Assembly: GCF_020532645.1 (NCBI RefSeq)
Contig: NZ_JAJAUZ010000015.1
Span: 62,001-126,000, forward strand
Direction of reading: 5' to 3'
DNA from: Streptomyces bambusae
GTDB taxonomy: Bacteria > Actinomycetota > Actinomycetes > Streptomycetales > Streptomycetaceae
Length of the DNA: 64,000 nucleotides
This document shows, in pieces, positions 16,651 through 24,720 of this stretch. Positions within the stretch are counted from its first letter, which is position 1, and every line of letters starts with the position of its first letter. Position numbers and translations under genes: made by a program. The notes under the pieces are model-generated. The model was given only the letters and a program-made list of their open reading frames with translations. It had not been told where the DNA came from and made no database searches.

Positions 16651-17127
16651 ATGACGTCGCTGCGGATCATCCAGGGGGACGCGACGAGTCCCCAGGCCAA
16701 AGGGCCGAAAATCATCGCGCACGTGTGCAACGACCTCGGGGGCTGGGGCAAGGGCTTCGTCCTGGCGCTGTCGAAGCGCTGGCCGGAGCCCGAGGCCGCC
16801 TACCGGGCCTGGCACCGCGGTCGCAGCGGGAACGACTTCGGGCTCGGCGCCGTGCAACTGGTCCGCGTCCGCGAGGACATCCGGGTGGCCAACATGGTCG
16901 GGCAGCGCGGCATGCGGACCGGCAGCGGAGGGCCGCCGATCCGGTACGACGCCCTGGAGCGCTGCCTCGACGCCCTGGCCGGGCACGCCCTGGAGCTGGG
17001 CGCCTCCGTGCACATGCCGCGGATCGGCTGCGGGCTGGCCGGCGGGAAGTGGTCGCGCGTCGAGCCGCTGATCGCCGGATCCCTGTGCGCGCGGGACGTC
17101 GACGTCACGGTGTACGACGTCGGCTGA
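16651..17127 (+). CDS. Macrodomain protein (ADP-ribose binding/hydrolase type)
   Basis: A 158-residue stand-alone macrodomain. The ADP-ribose-binding signature is visible: RIIQGDATSPQA at the start, IIAHVCNDLGGWGKGFVLAL with the Asn and Gly-rich loop, and HMPRIGCGLAGGKWSRVEPL near residues 127-146. Such proteins remove or read ADP-ribose on proteins or process ADP-ribose phosphate. No ADP-ribosyltransferase was found nearby. The ATG at 16651 has no good ribosome-binding site. Confidence 0.9.
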   Translation: MTSLRIIQGDATSPQAKGPKIIAHVCNDLGGWGKGFVLALSKRWPEPEAAYRAWHRGRSGNDFGLGAVQLVRVREDIRVANMVGQRGMRTGSGGPPIRYDALERCLDALAGHALELGASVHMPRIGCGLAGGKWSRVEPLIAGSLCARDVDVTVYDVG

Positions 17128-17169
17128 CGCGAAATCGGCCGACGCGAATCGGCCCACGCGAGATCGGCC
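17128..17169. repeat. Three short imperfect direct repeats
   Basis: ACGCGAAATCGGCC, ACGCGAATCGGCC and ACGCGAGATCGGCC follow each other directly after the macrodomain gene. No function is evident. They open a gap of about 390 bp before the helicase gene, which also contains the candidate small RNA and a terminator. Confidence 0.55.
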
Positions 17170-17300
17170 GGGGACAGGCCGTTACCCCCGTGCTGCCGAA
17201 TCGTTCTTTCTGTTGTCGCATCCGATGCACACACCACCCGCGTCCCCTGCGGCGTGCGCGACACGAGGCCCCGGAACGGCCAGCCGTTCCGGGGCCTTTC
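17170..17300 (+). ncRNA. Candidate small structured RNA ending in a terminator
   Basis: Between the macrodomain and helicase genes, GGGGAC (17170-17175) can pair with GTCCCC (17242-17247) to close a domain with the internal hairpin GCATCCGATGC (17218-17228) and a U/C-rich AT-richer stretch (17201-17217). A strong terminator with a short T tail follows at 17267-17299. This looks like an independent transcript or a leader. No clear -10 element was seen just upstream, so the call is tentative. Confidence 0.3.
17267..17299 (+). terminator. Hairpin terminator with T tail
   Basis: GGCCCCGGAACGG pairs perfectly with CCGTTCCGGGGCC (13 bp, loop CCAG) and is followed by TTTCC. Confidence 0.8.
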
Positions 17301-17521
17301 CGCGCCCTACGCCACCCGGCCCCGCCGGCCGGCCGCGCCGCGCCGGCCGCCGCCGGGAACCGCCCGGCCGCGCGCCGCGTTGTCCCCCGCACGGGCGGGG
17401 TGCGGGCGGACTGCCGCAGGCGGCGGGTCCGGCCCGCGTATGGTGCTGTGCCGGGTACCGATCATGGGTAGGGATCGGGCGGGTGGCGCCGGTCACGGGC
17501 GGCGGGGAACGGGGGAGTCGT

Positions 17522-20500
17522 ATGGGGGGAGAACGCGGGCGGCGGGCGGCAGTGGTCGCGTACTGGCGGGCGGTGGAGCTGTTCAGCCCCCAGAAGGTGC
17601 CCGCCGCCGCCCCCAGGGAACGCGTGTACGCCGTCGACGACGACCGGCCCCTGCCCTGGCAGGACGGGCACCCGCTGCGCGGCGCCCCGCTGGAGGACGG
17701 CCACGTCTGGCAGCACGTGGTGTACGGCGGCGTGTACGCGCTCACCGCGGTCCGCGACACCCTGCTCGGCGTGTTCGGCGGCAGCGCGGAGGACCACGAC
17801 GGCCGGATGGACGGCGAGAGCGCCCTGTTCGCCCTCACCGTCTCCGACGAGGGCCGGCCGCTGCGGGACTCCGCCGTGTTCTCGTCCTGTGCCTGGGCCA
17901 CCGGACGGGCGCTCGCACCCGGACCGGGCAGCCCCGGCTGGCTCGACGGCTTCGGCGAGGCGTGCGCCGCCTGGACGGCCCGCGCGGGCGAACTCCTCGA
18001 CGAGAAGGCCAAGATGCCCGCCGACGGCACCGGCCCGCTCATCACCGACCCGGCACAGCTCCACGACCTGGTCCGCGAGGTCGCCGAAGACTGGGGTGTC
18101 ACCGGCGCCCTCGCCCCCCGAGAGGTCCGGATCCGGAGCGTGGCCGTCCGTGCGGACCGCGTCGAGGACGCCGACCACCAGGACTTCCTCAACAGCTTCG
18201 TCGCCGCCGACCTCGAACGCGTCGCCGCCGACCTGGCCCGCACCGACCCGGGCCCCGGCCTCACCGCCTACCTCACCCCGCACGCCGCCCTCGACACCGC
18301 CCGCCGGACCGACGTACGCGAACACCCGCAGACCGTCCTCGACGGCGTCGCACCCCGCCGCACCCCGCCCGGGCGGTGGCCCGCGCCCGCAGACCATCCG
18401 CTGGCGCTGAGCCAGCAGTTCGCCGTCAACGCCATCGCCGAGGCCCTGCCCCCCGGACAGGGCGGCATCTTCGCCGTCAACGGCCCGCCCGGCACCGGCA
18501 AGACCACCATGCTCCGCGACTGCTTCGCCGCCGCCGTCGTCGAGCGGGCCCACCGCCTCTCCGCACTCCGGCTGCCCTCCCAGGCCTTCGCCGACCAGCC
18601 CCCGTACGTCTGGAAGAGCGGCGACTACACGCGGACCGTCACCGCCCTGCGCCCCGAGTTCACCGGCTTCGAAATGATCGTGGCCTCCGCCAACAACGGC
18701 GCCGTCGAGAACATCTCCACCGAGATCCCCGCCCGCGCCGCCCTCGGCGAGGCATGGCGGCACGGCGCCGACTACTTCGCCGAACAGGCCACCCGTCTCC
18801 TCAAGGGCGCCCCGGCCTGGGGCGCCGTCGCCGCCCGCCTCGGCAGCCGGCGCAACCGGATCGAGTTCGTCAACCGCTTCTGGCACGGCAAGTACCGCCG
18901 TACCGACGCCGGAGCACCCGCCGTCCCTGCCCAGACGGCCCGCCGCGGCGCGCGCGACCGCGGCCGCGACACCTGGCTGGAGAGCGGCAACGGACTCGCC
19001 CACATCCTGCGGGAATGGCGCGACACCTCCCAGAGCGGCGTGTGGCGCGAGGCCCGGCAGCGGTTCCAGGAAGCCTGGGACGACGTCGAACGGCTGCGCA
19101 CCGCACGCGTCGCCGTCGCCGAGGCCCTCGCCGGGCAGGCCGCCGCCGACGAAGCCGTCCTGGCCGCCCGGACCGCGGTCGCCGCGGCCGCCGGCGACCT
19201 GCTCACCTCCCGGGAAGTGCTGGCCGCCGCCGAAGCCGCCCTGCCCGGCGTACAGGAGGCGCTCGCGGACACCGAGGAGGAACACGGCGCCCACCTCGCC
19301 CGCCGACCCGGCTTCACGGTCAGCCTCTTCACCCTCGGCCGCGCCGCCCGCGACTGGCACGGCGCGGAAGCCGAGCTGATGGACCGGGTCGCCGCCGCCC
19401 GCGCCGCCCGCGACGGCGTCCGCCGCCAGATCGACCGGGCGCGCCGCACCATGGCCGAAGCCCAGAACCGGCTGCACGCCGCGGAGGACGCCGGAGCGGC
19501 GGCCCGCCGGTACGCCGACGGACTGACCGCCTGCGTGGCCGCCGGCCGGGCCCGCTGGGGCGGGCACGTGCCCGACGCCGCCGACGGCAGTGCCGCCACG
19601 GCGGACGCGCGCGAACTCTCCGCACCCTGGGCGGACCCCGAACTGACCCGGGCCCGCAGTGCGTTGTTCCTCGCCGCCCTCGACCTGCACCAGGCCTTCC
19701 TGCGCTGCACCGCCCGCACCATGTACCAGAACCTGATGGGTGCCATGGACGCCGTCGCCGGCGCCGTGCCCCCGACCGTTCCCGAAGCCCACCTGCGGGC
19801 CGCCTGGCAGGCACTCTTCCTGGTCGTACCGGTCGTCTCGACGACCTTCGCCTCACTGGACCGGGTGTTCACGGGCCTCGGCTCCGAAGCCCTCGGCACC
19901 CTGTACGTCGACGAGGCCGGGCAGGCCGCGCCACAGCTGGCCGTGGGCGGCATCTGGCGGGCCCGGCGCACGGTCGTCGTCGGCGACCCGCTCCAGCTGG
20001 AGCCCGTGGTGGTGCTCCCGTGGACCGCCCAGCGCGCCCTGCGCGAGGACTTCGCCACCGCCGAGGAATGGTCCCCGGGCCGCACCTCGGTCCAGCAGCT
20101 CGCCGACCGCACCACCCGCTACGGCACCCTGCTGCCCGCCGAACTCCCCGACGGCAGCCGGGAGGCGTGGGTCGGCGCGCCGCTGCGGGTGCACCGCCGC
20201 TGCGACGACCCGATGTTCGGCATCAGCAACCGGATCGCCTACGACGGCCTGATGGTGCAGGGCACGACGGGCCGCGCCCCCTACCCGTACGGTCCGGCGA
20301 GCAGCTGGGTGGACGTGGTCTCGGCACAGGCCGACGGCCACTGGGTGCCCGAGGAGGGGCGCGCCCTGCGCCGGGTGCTGGAGCGGCTGCGCGACGAGGG
20401 CGGGGTGGACCTGGCCCGGGACGTGTTCGTCATCAGCCCGTTCCGCGCCGTGGTCGAGGGCGCGAAGCTGCACTGCCGCGACCTGATGCCGGTGGACCGG

Positions 20501-20755
20501 GTGGGGACCGTGCACACCACGCAGGGCAAGGAGGCGGACGTGGTGGTGCTCGTCCTGGGCACCGATCCGCGCAGTCCGGGCGCCCGCGCCTGGGCGGCCT
20601 CCCGGCCCAACCTCCTGAACGTGGCGGTGAGCCGGGCCCGGCGCCGCCTGTTCGTGATCGGGAACCGGGAGGTCTGGCGCGACCAGCGGTTCTTCTCGGA
20701 GCTCGCGGACGCCCTGCCCGCCCACACCTGGCAGCTCCAGCACCGGCGGGGCTGA
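17522..20755 (+). CDS. Large UPF1-like superfamily 1 helicase/ATPase
   Basis: A 1077-residue AAA_11/AAA_12-type helicase. The N-terminal 290 residues form an extra domain starting VVAYWRAVELFSPQKVP. Walker A is GPPGTGKTT at about 321-329. A long insert between the ATPase motifs (about 540-670) is Ala/Glu/Arg-rich with heptad-like coiled coil. Walker B is LYVDEAGQAAPQLA near residue 797, then motif III VVVGDPLQLEPVV. The C-terminal lobe has FVISPFRAVVEGAK, TVHTTQGKEADVVVLVLG and NVAVSRARRRLFVIGN, motifs IV-VI. Relatives act on RNA or DNA ends, and some belong to defence or repair systems. ATG 17522 follows a GGGGGAG site; upstream in-frame codons read through the terminator and are excluded. 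No partner nuclease is adjacent. Confidence 0.92.
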   Translation: MGGERGRRAAVVAYWRAVELFSPQKVPAAAPRERVYAVDDDRPLPWQDGHPLRGAPLEDGHVWQHVVYGGVYALTAVRDTLLGVFGGSAEDHDGRMDGESALFALTVSDEGRPLRDSAVFSSCAWATGRALAPGPGSPGWLDGFGEACAAWTARAGELLDEKAKMPADGTGPLITDPAQLHDLVREVAEDWGVTGALAPREVRIRSVAVRADRVEDADHQDFLNSFVAADLERVAADLARTDPGPGLTAYLTPHAALDTARRTDVREHPQTVLDGVAPRRTPPGRWPAPADHPLALSQQFAVNAIAEALPPGQGGIFAVNGPPGTGKTTMLRDCFAAAVVERAHRLSALRLPSQAFADQPPYVWKSGDYTRTVTALRPEFTGFEMIVASANNGAVENISTEIPARAALGEAWRHGADYFAEQATRLLKGAPAWGAVAARLGSRRNRIEFVNRFWHGKYRRTDAGAPAVPAQTARRGARDRGRDTWLESGNGLAHILREWRDTSQSGVWREARQRFQEAWDDVERLRTARVAVAEALAGQAAADEAVLAARTAVAAAAGDLLTSREVLAAAEAALPGVQEALADTEEEHGAHLARRPGFTVSLFTLGRAARDWHGAEAELMDRVAAARAARDGVRRQIDRARRTMAEAQNRLHAAEDAGAAARRYADGLTACVAAGRARWGGHVPDAADGSAATADARELSAPWADPELTRARSALFLAALDLHQAFLRCTARTMYQNLMGAMDAVAGAVPPTVPEAHLRAAWQALFLVVPVVSTTFASLDRVFTGLGSEALGTLYVDEAGQAAPQLAVGGIWRARRTVVVGDPLQLEPVVVLPWTAQRALREDFATAEEWSPGRTSVQQLADRTTRYGTLLPAELPDGSREAWVGAPLRVHRRCDDPMFGISNRIAYDGLMVQGTTGRAPYPYGPASSWVDVVSAQADGHWVPEEGRALRRVLERLRDEGGVDLARDVFVISPFRAVVEGAKLHCRDLMPVDRVGTVHTTQGKEADVVVLVLGTDPRSPGARAWAASRPNLLNVAVSRARRRLFVIGNREVWRDQRFFSELADALPAHTWQLQHRRG

Positions 20756-20937
20756 CCGGGACCGCGCGCGGCGCTCCGGCCGCCCGGCCTCTGCCCGCGG
20801 CGGCCCGGATCCGGTGTGCGAGGCTGCGGTCATGAGCGCCGAACCCGGCGACTTCGTCGAGCGGTTGCCCGTCGGCGAGCGGACCGGCCTGCCCGAGGAC
20901 GGCATCCCCGGGCGGCCGGCGGCGGCACGGCGCACGG

Positions 20938-21027
20938 CGGCCGGAGGGACTGACGGGGCGCGGCCTGCGGCGTACGGCGGCGCGGCCGGAAGGACTGACG
21001 GGGCGCGGGCCTGCGGCGTACGGCGGG
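20938..21027. repeat. Direct repeat in the nucleotidyltransferase leader
   Basis: Two copies of a block of about 43-45 bp begin at 20938 and 20983. Each contains GGACTGACGGGGCGCGG and CTGCGGCGTACGGCG, with one indel and one substitution between them. The second copy forms the left arm of the hairpin at 21014-21046. Confidence 0.65.
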
Positions 21028-21046
21028 GGCTTCCCGCCGTACGCCG
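21014..21046 (+). terminator. Leader hairpin, possible attenuator
   Basis: CGGCGTACGGCGGG (21014-21027) pairs perfectly with CCCGCCGTACGCCG (21033-21046) around GGCTT. It stands 43 bases before the likely start codon of the nucleotidyltransferase. The first repeat copy carries part of the same left arm, so an alternative pairing is possible. Confidence 0.5.
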
Positions 21047-21089
21047 AAATCCGGTTGCCGGGCCGCCCCCGGTGCCGGACAGTGGCGCG

Positions 21090-21872
21090 GTGGATCAGAT
21101 CCGGGACATCGTGCAACTGGTCGGCGAGGTACTGGGACCCGAGGCGCTCGGCACCTGCCTCCACGGGTCCGCCGTCCTCGGCGGCCTGAGACCGGCCAGC
21201 GACCTGGACCTCCTGGTCGTCGCCCGCCGCACCCTCACCGACTCCGAGCGCCGGGCCCTCCTCGCAGGCCTGCTGCGGATCTCGGACCCCACCGCCGGCG
21301 GCCGCCCGGTCGAACTCACCGTGGTCACCCGCTCCGCGGTCCGGCCCTGGCGCTACCCGCCCACCGCCGACTTCCAGTACGGCGAGTGGCTGCGCGCGGA
21401 CTACGAGGCGGGCCTGGTGCCGCGCCCGGAGCCCGCGCCCGACCTCGCGGTCCTGCTCACCACGGCACGCGCCGACGGCCGCGCGCTGGCCGGCCGGCCG
21501 CCGGGCGACCTCCTGGATCCCGTCCCGCGCGCCGACCTGGCCCGGGCGACCGCGGCCGGCGTCCCCGGCCTCCTCGACGACCTCGACGCGGACACCCGCA
21601 ACGTCCTGCTCACCCTCGCCCGCGTCTGGTGCACCCTGGCCACCGGTGACATCCGGGCGAAGGACACCGCCGCGGACTGGGCGCTGGAGCGCTTGCCGGC
21701 CGAGCACCGTCCGGTGCTGGCCCACGCCCGGCGCCTGTACCTGGACTGCCGTTACTCCGAGGAGAGCTGGAGCCCCGGGCTGACGGCACAGGTCCGCCCG
21801 CACGCGCAACGGGTGCTCGCCGAGATCGGTCGGCTGCGGCAGGGCCGGACCGGGGGCGCGACGAGCGGGTGA
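21090..21872 (+). CDS. Aminoglycoside nucleotidyltransferase (AadA/ANT family)
   Basis: A 260-residue enzyme expected to transfer AMP from ATP to streptomycin/spectinomycin-type aminoglycosides. The nucleotidyltransferase signature is LHGSAVLGGLRPASDLDLLV, with the G-S...D-x-D metal site, at about 25-44. The C-terminal helical domain (DUF4111 type) has VLLTLARVWCTLATGDIRAK. A start at GTG 21090 (VDQIRDIVQLVGEVLG) gives the usual family length. The frame is open to ATG 20832, but the extra 86 codons span direct repeats and a terminator-like hairpin and look non-coding, so I treat them as leader. The real drug spectrum cannot be read. Confidence 0.85.
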   Translation: MDQIRDIVQLVGEVLGPEALGTCLHGSAVLGGLRPASDLDLLVVARRTLTDSERRALLAGLLRISDPTAGGRPVELTVVTRSAVRPWRYPPTADFQYGEWLRADYEAGLVPRPEPAPDLAVLLTTARADGRALAGRPPGDLLDPVPRADLARATAAGVPGLLDDLDADTRNVLLTLARVWCTLATGDIRAKDTAADWALERLPAEHRPVLAHARRLYLDCRYSEESWSPGLTAQVRPHAQRVLAEIGRLRQGRTGGATSG

Positions 21873-21958
21873 CGGGCGGGTGACGGAGCGGAGGCAGGTG
21901 GGTGACGGCTCCGCGGGCAGGTTGTCCACAGGCACCCCGCGATGCCGGATCCGTCCCC

Positions 21959-21964
21959 TAGGGT
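21959..21964 (+). promoter_or_regulatory. -10 element of the N-acetyltransferase gene
   Basis: TAGGGT lies 38 bp before the ATG at 22003, and GAGGAAACGG is the ribosome-binding site between them. No convincing -35 was found. Confidence 0.35.
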
Positions 21965-22002
21965 GGGAGCCAAGGGAACACACAGAGTGAGGAAACGGGA
22001 TC

Positions 22003-22869
22003 ATGGACGTGGGGAACGGGGCCGTGGACACCCGGCAGGGCGCCGGCTGGCACGGGGAAGAGCTCGATCTGGACGCCTATCTGGACCGCATCGGCTACAC
22101 AGGTGAGCGGAAGCCGACACTCGACGTGCTGCGGGCCCTGCACCGGGCGCACGTCGTGTCGATCCCGTTCGAGAACATCGCGGCCGTGCTCGGCCTCCCG
22201 CTGCCGCTGGACGTCGAGTCGGTGCAGCAGAAGCTCGTCGCGAGCGCCCGCGGCGGTTACTGCTTCGAGCACGTGACGCTTTTCGCCGCCGCGCTGGAAC
22301 GCCTCGGGTTCGCCTTCTCGGGGATGAGCGGCCGGGTGACGCTCGGCGCGGACAAGATCCTGCCCGCCACCCACGCCCTGCTCGCCGTCCGGCCCGCCGA
22401 CGACGACCGCACCTGGCTGTGCGACGTGGGCTTCGGCGCCGGACCGCTCGGCCCCGTGGAGCTGGCCGACGGCGCGACCGCCGAGTTCGACGGCTGGAGC
22501 TACCGGCTGGAGCGCAGGGACGGCCGTGACGGCTTCGACGACTGGTGGCTGCACCAGTCGGGACCCGTGGGATGGGTGGACCGGCACACCTTCACCCGCA
22601 ATCCGCAGTACCCGATCGACTACGTGGTCGGCAGCCACTTCGTTGCGACCCACCCGCGGTCGCCGTTCGTGCACCGGCTGTTCGCCCAGCGGTTCGCCTC
22701 CGACCTGTACCAGCAGATCGACGGACTGACCTGGACGACCACCCGGCCCGACGGGACCCGCACGGAGACCCGCATAGAACCGGCCGAGCTGCGGGGCGTG
22801 CTGTCCAAGGAGTTCGGCATCGACGTGGACGAGGACCAGGCCGCCCGCCTGGCCGCCGCCGCGGGCTGA
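22003..22869 (+). CDS. Arylamine N-acetyltransferase
   Basis: A 288-residue cytosolic enzyme that moves acetyl (or another acyl) from CoA to arylamines or hydrazines. The Cys-His-Asp triad is complete: Cys87 in ARGGYCFEHV, His124 in LPATHALLAV and Asp141 in CDVGFGAGP. Length is normal for the family. In actinobacteria members act in detoxification or in closing aminobenzoate-derived polyketides; no polyketide gene is near, so detoxification is more likely here. It follows an aminoglycoside nucleotidyltransferase but has its own -10 and ribosome-binding site. Confidence 0.94.
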   Translation: MDVGNGAVDTRQGAGWHGEELDLDAYLDRIGYTGERKPTLDVLRALHRAHVVSIPFENIAAVLGLPLPLDVESVQQKLVASARGGYCFEHVTLFAAALERLGFAFSGMSGRVTLGADKILPATHALLAVRPADDDRTWLCDVGFGAGPLGPVELADGATAEFDGWSYRLERRDGRDGFDDWWLHQSGPVGWVDRHTFTRNPQYPIDYVVGSHFVATHPRSPFVHRLFAQRFASDLYQQIDGLTWTTTRPDGTRTETRIEPAELRGVLSKEFGIDVDEDQAARLAAAAG

Positions 22870-22929
22870 GCGCCGGAGCCCTGCGCCGGAGCCTGCGTCG
22901 GAGGACCGCACGACAGTGGCTCAAGTGTT

Positions 22930-22959
22930 TTGGCCGCTGGCCGGTTTCGTACGTAGGGT
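22930..22959 (+). promoter_or_regulatory. Promoter of a leaderless gene
   Basis: TTGGCC (22930-22935) and TAGGGT (22954-22959) are 18 bp apart, and eight bases follow before the ATG at 22968. Confidence 0.45.
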
Positions 22960-22967
22960 CGGGCTTC

Positions 22968-23480
22968 ATGACGATCAACTGGCATGTTCTCGTCGAGGAG
23001 AACCGCACGCACACCCACCTCGTCGGCGAGGCCGTCGGAGCCCTCGGCATGGGGACCGTCGAGGCCGACCGCCTCGTCCTGTACATCAGCGAGCCCGTCG
23101 ACGGCGGCCGGGACGGTGCGGAGGCCCTCGCCGAGGAACTCGCCCGCACGTTCGTGCCCGACTGGATGGCCACGGGTGACCGCCCCGGTGACGCCCCGCA
23201 GCGGACCGCCTACCTCACCACCGGCGGCGGTTGGGTGATCAGCCTCAAGCACCACCGGGGCAGCCAGTACTGCGTGGCCCGCATCACCCCCGCCCGTCTG
23301 ATGCACCAGAACGACGAGGTCCGCGTCCCCCGCGACGCCCGGGCATCCCGGCAGTCCGCCGACGGAGCGGAGCCGGCGGAGTCCCGCAACCCGCTGATGC
23401 GGGGCTTCAGGCGGCTCGTCTCCGGTGGCACCGGCGCCGGGGCGGACGCGGAGCCCGCCCCGCAGCCGGCTCAGGGCTGA
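22968..23480 (+). CDS. Small uncharacterised conserved-type protein
   Basis: A 170-residue soluble protein beginning MTINWHVLVEENRTHTHLVG. The first 120 residues look folded (EADRLVLYISEPVDGGRDGA, TTGGGWVISLKHHRGSQYCV). The last 50 are low-complexity and probably disordered. I do not recognise the family. The mRNA seems leaderless. Its 3' end overlaps the convergent gene of the M6/ATP-grasp operon by 10 bp (23471-23480), so transcripts from both strands meet here. Confidence 0.75.
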   Translation: MTINWHVLVEENRTHTHLVGEAVGALGMGTVEADRLVLYISEPVDGGRDGAEALAEELARTFVPDWMATGDRPGDAPQRTAYLTTGGGWVISLKHHRGSQYCVARITPARLMHQNDEVRVPRDARASRQSADGAEPAESRNPLMRGFRRLVSGGTGAGADAEPAPQPAQG

Positions 23481-23788
23481 ACCACCGCGAAGTCGCCCTG
23501 CGCCGGGTGAGGTTCGGCCAGGAGGTCCCCCTGCGAGCCGAGACGGGCCCGCAGCCGCAGGACGGCGTCCAGCGGTACGCCGTCCAGCAGGGCCCGCCGG
23601 ATGCCCAGGGAGATCTGCGGGCCGGTCACGTTCGGCGTGATCAGGTCCGCCAGGCCCGGGACGGGCTCGGTGGCCAGCAGGTCGCCGGTGGCCAGGTCCC
23701 AGTCGGCCAGGCGGGGGTGCGCGGTCCGGACGGTCAGCCGGACCGTGACCACGGTGAGGTTCTCGACCACCGGTGCCATGCCGGTCAC
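23471..23788 (-). CDS. Uncharacterised 105-aa protein, last gene of the M6/ATP-grasp operon
   Basis: A small soluble protein with beta-rich character early on (VVENLTVVTVRLTVRTAHPR) and LITPNVTGPQISLGIRRALL later; no family recognised. It starts at a GTG that overlaps the ATP-grasp stop codon (GTGA). An ATG at 23779 is the alternative. Being the fourth coupled cistron after an ATP-grasp ligase, it could be a modified peptide substrate, a chaperone/recognition protein or a small subunit (inference). It lacks the repeated Thr/Glu/Asp core typical of known graspetide precursors. Confidence 0.7.
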   Translation of the reverse strand: MTGMAPVVENLTVVTVRLTVRTAHPRLADWDLATGDLLATEPVPGLADLITPNVTGPQISLGIRRALLDGVPLDAVLRLRARLGSQGDLLAEPHPAQGDFAVVQP

Positions 23789-24720
23789 ACCCAGGCCCCG
23801 GCGGCCTCGGATGCCCCGGCGGGGGTCCGGTCGCCCGCGAGCAGGCTGACGAGGGCGGCAGCGATCGGCAGGCCGGTGTGTGCTTCGTAGTAGCTGTAGG
23901 CGGGCATCGGGTTGACCTCGAAGCACACCCACGCACCGTCGGGAGTGCGCCGCAGGTCGATCCCCGCGAGCGGCAGGCCCAGCGCGGCCGCCAGCTCCAC
24001 ACAGTGCCGGGCCGTGTCCGGGGGCAGGTCGAAGGGCGCCAGCCGGGCCGCGTCACCGTCCCGCCCGGCGTAGCGGTAGTCCACCGCATCGCTGTCCACG
24101 GACGCGGCGTACGTCCGGCCGCCGACGACGTGGACACGGACGTCCCGGCCGGGCACGTACGCCTGGAACTGCGTGGGCAGTCCGCGCAGCAGCGGCAGCC
24201 GCGCCTCGTCCGCCGGGGTGAACTCGCGCACGATGGAACGGATTCCGCTCACGGACTTGTAGACGATCCGGCCGTGCCGGTCGCGAAAGGCGAGCACCTC
24301 GCCGGGGTCGTCGGTGACCAGGGTGTCGGGCACCGGGAACCCGGCCCGGGCGATCAACTGGGCCTGGTAGGGCTTCGAGGAGTTCGACTCCATGGCGCTC
24401 GGCCGGCTCACGACGAATGCCGGGGCCGTGTCGAGCCAGCCGACGAACCACTCCTGGAACGCGGCCACCCGCGCCCGGGCGGCCGCGTCCCCGCCCGCCG
24501 GCGGCTCCAGCGGGCGGGCGTACACGGCGGCCACCGTGTCGAGCGGGACCCGCATGCCGTCCACGACGAGCAACCCGTCGAGGCCGCCCGTACCGGTCAC
24601 CAGGTCGTACCGGGCCAGGTGGGCCTGGTCGACGACCAGGTGCCGCAGCCCGGCGTCCCGGGCCGCGCCGACCGCCCGGGCGAGCGGCGGGTCGTCCGTA
24701 CGGCCGAAGAAGAGGATCAC
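23785..24720 (-). CDS. ATP-grasp ligase
   Basis: A 311-residue enzyme of the ATP-grasp fold, resembling RimK/MvdD-type peptide-modifying ligases and glutathione-synthetase-like enzymes. These join a carboxylate to an amine or hydroxyl through an acyl-phosphate. The N-terminal preATP-grasp part is VILFFGRTDDPPLARAVGAA. ATP-binding residues lie in GRIVYKSVSGIRSIV (about 153-167). The Mg-binding end is VCFEVNPMPAYSYYEAHTG near 275-293, with the E-x-N-P motif. GTG 24720 overlaps the upstream stop by four bases and has a GGGAGG site. It is coupled to an M6 protease and two unknown proteins, suggesting a protein- or peptide-modifying system. Confidence 0.88.
   Translation of the reverse strand: MILFFGRTDDPPLARAVGAARDAGLRHLVVDQAHLARYDLVTGTGGLDGLLVVDGMRVPLDTVAAVYARPLEPPAGGDAAARARVAAFQEWFVGWLDTAPAFVVSRPSAMESNSSKPYQAQLIARAGFPVPDTLVTDDPGEVLAFRDRHGRIVYKSVSGIRSIVREFTPADEARLPLLRGLPTQFQAYVPGRDVRVHVVGGRTYAASVDSDAVDYRYAGRDGDAARLAPFDLPPDTARHCVELAAALGLPLAGIDLRRTPDGAWVCFEVNPMPAYSYYEAHTGLPIAAALVSLLAGDRTPAGASEAAGAWV

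Noticed and set aside
20832..21089. N-terminal extension of the nucleotidyltransferase as coding sequence
   Set aside because: It spans direct repeats and a terminator-like hairpin, and the family length is met from 21090. Kept as a leader, with the alternative noted.
23471..23788. Classical graspetide precursor
   Set aside because: The 105-aa protein has no repeated Thr/Ser/Lys plus Glu/Asp core or leader motif of the known classes.
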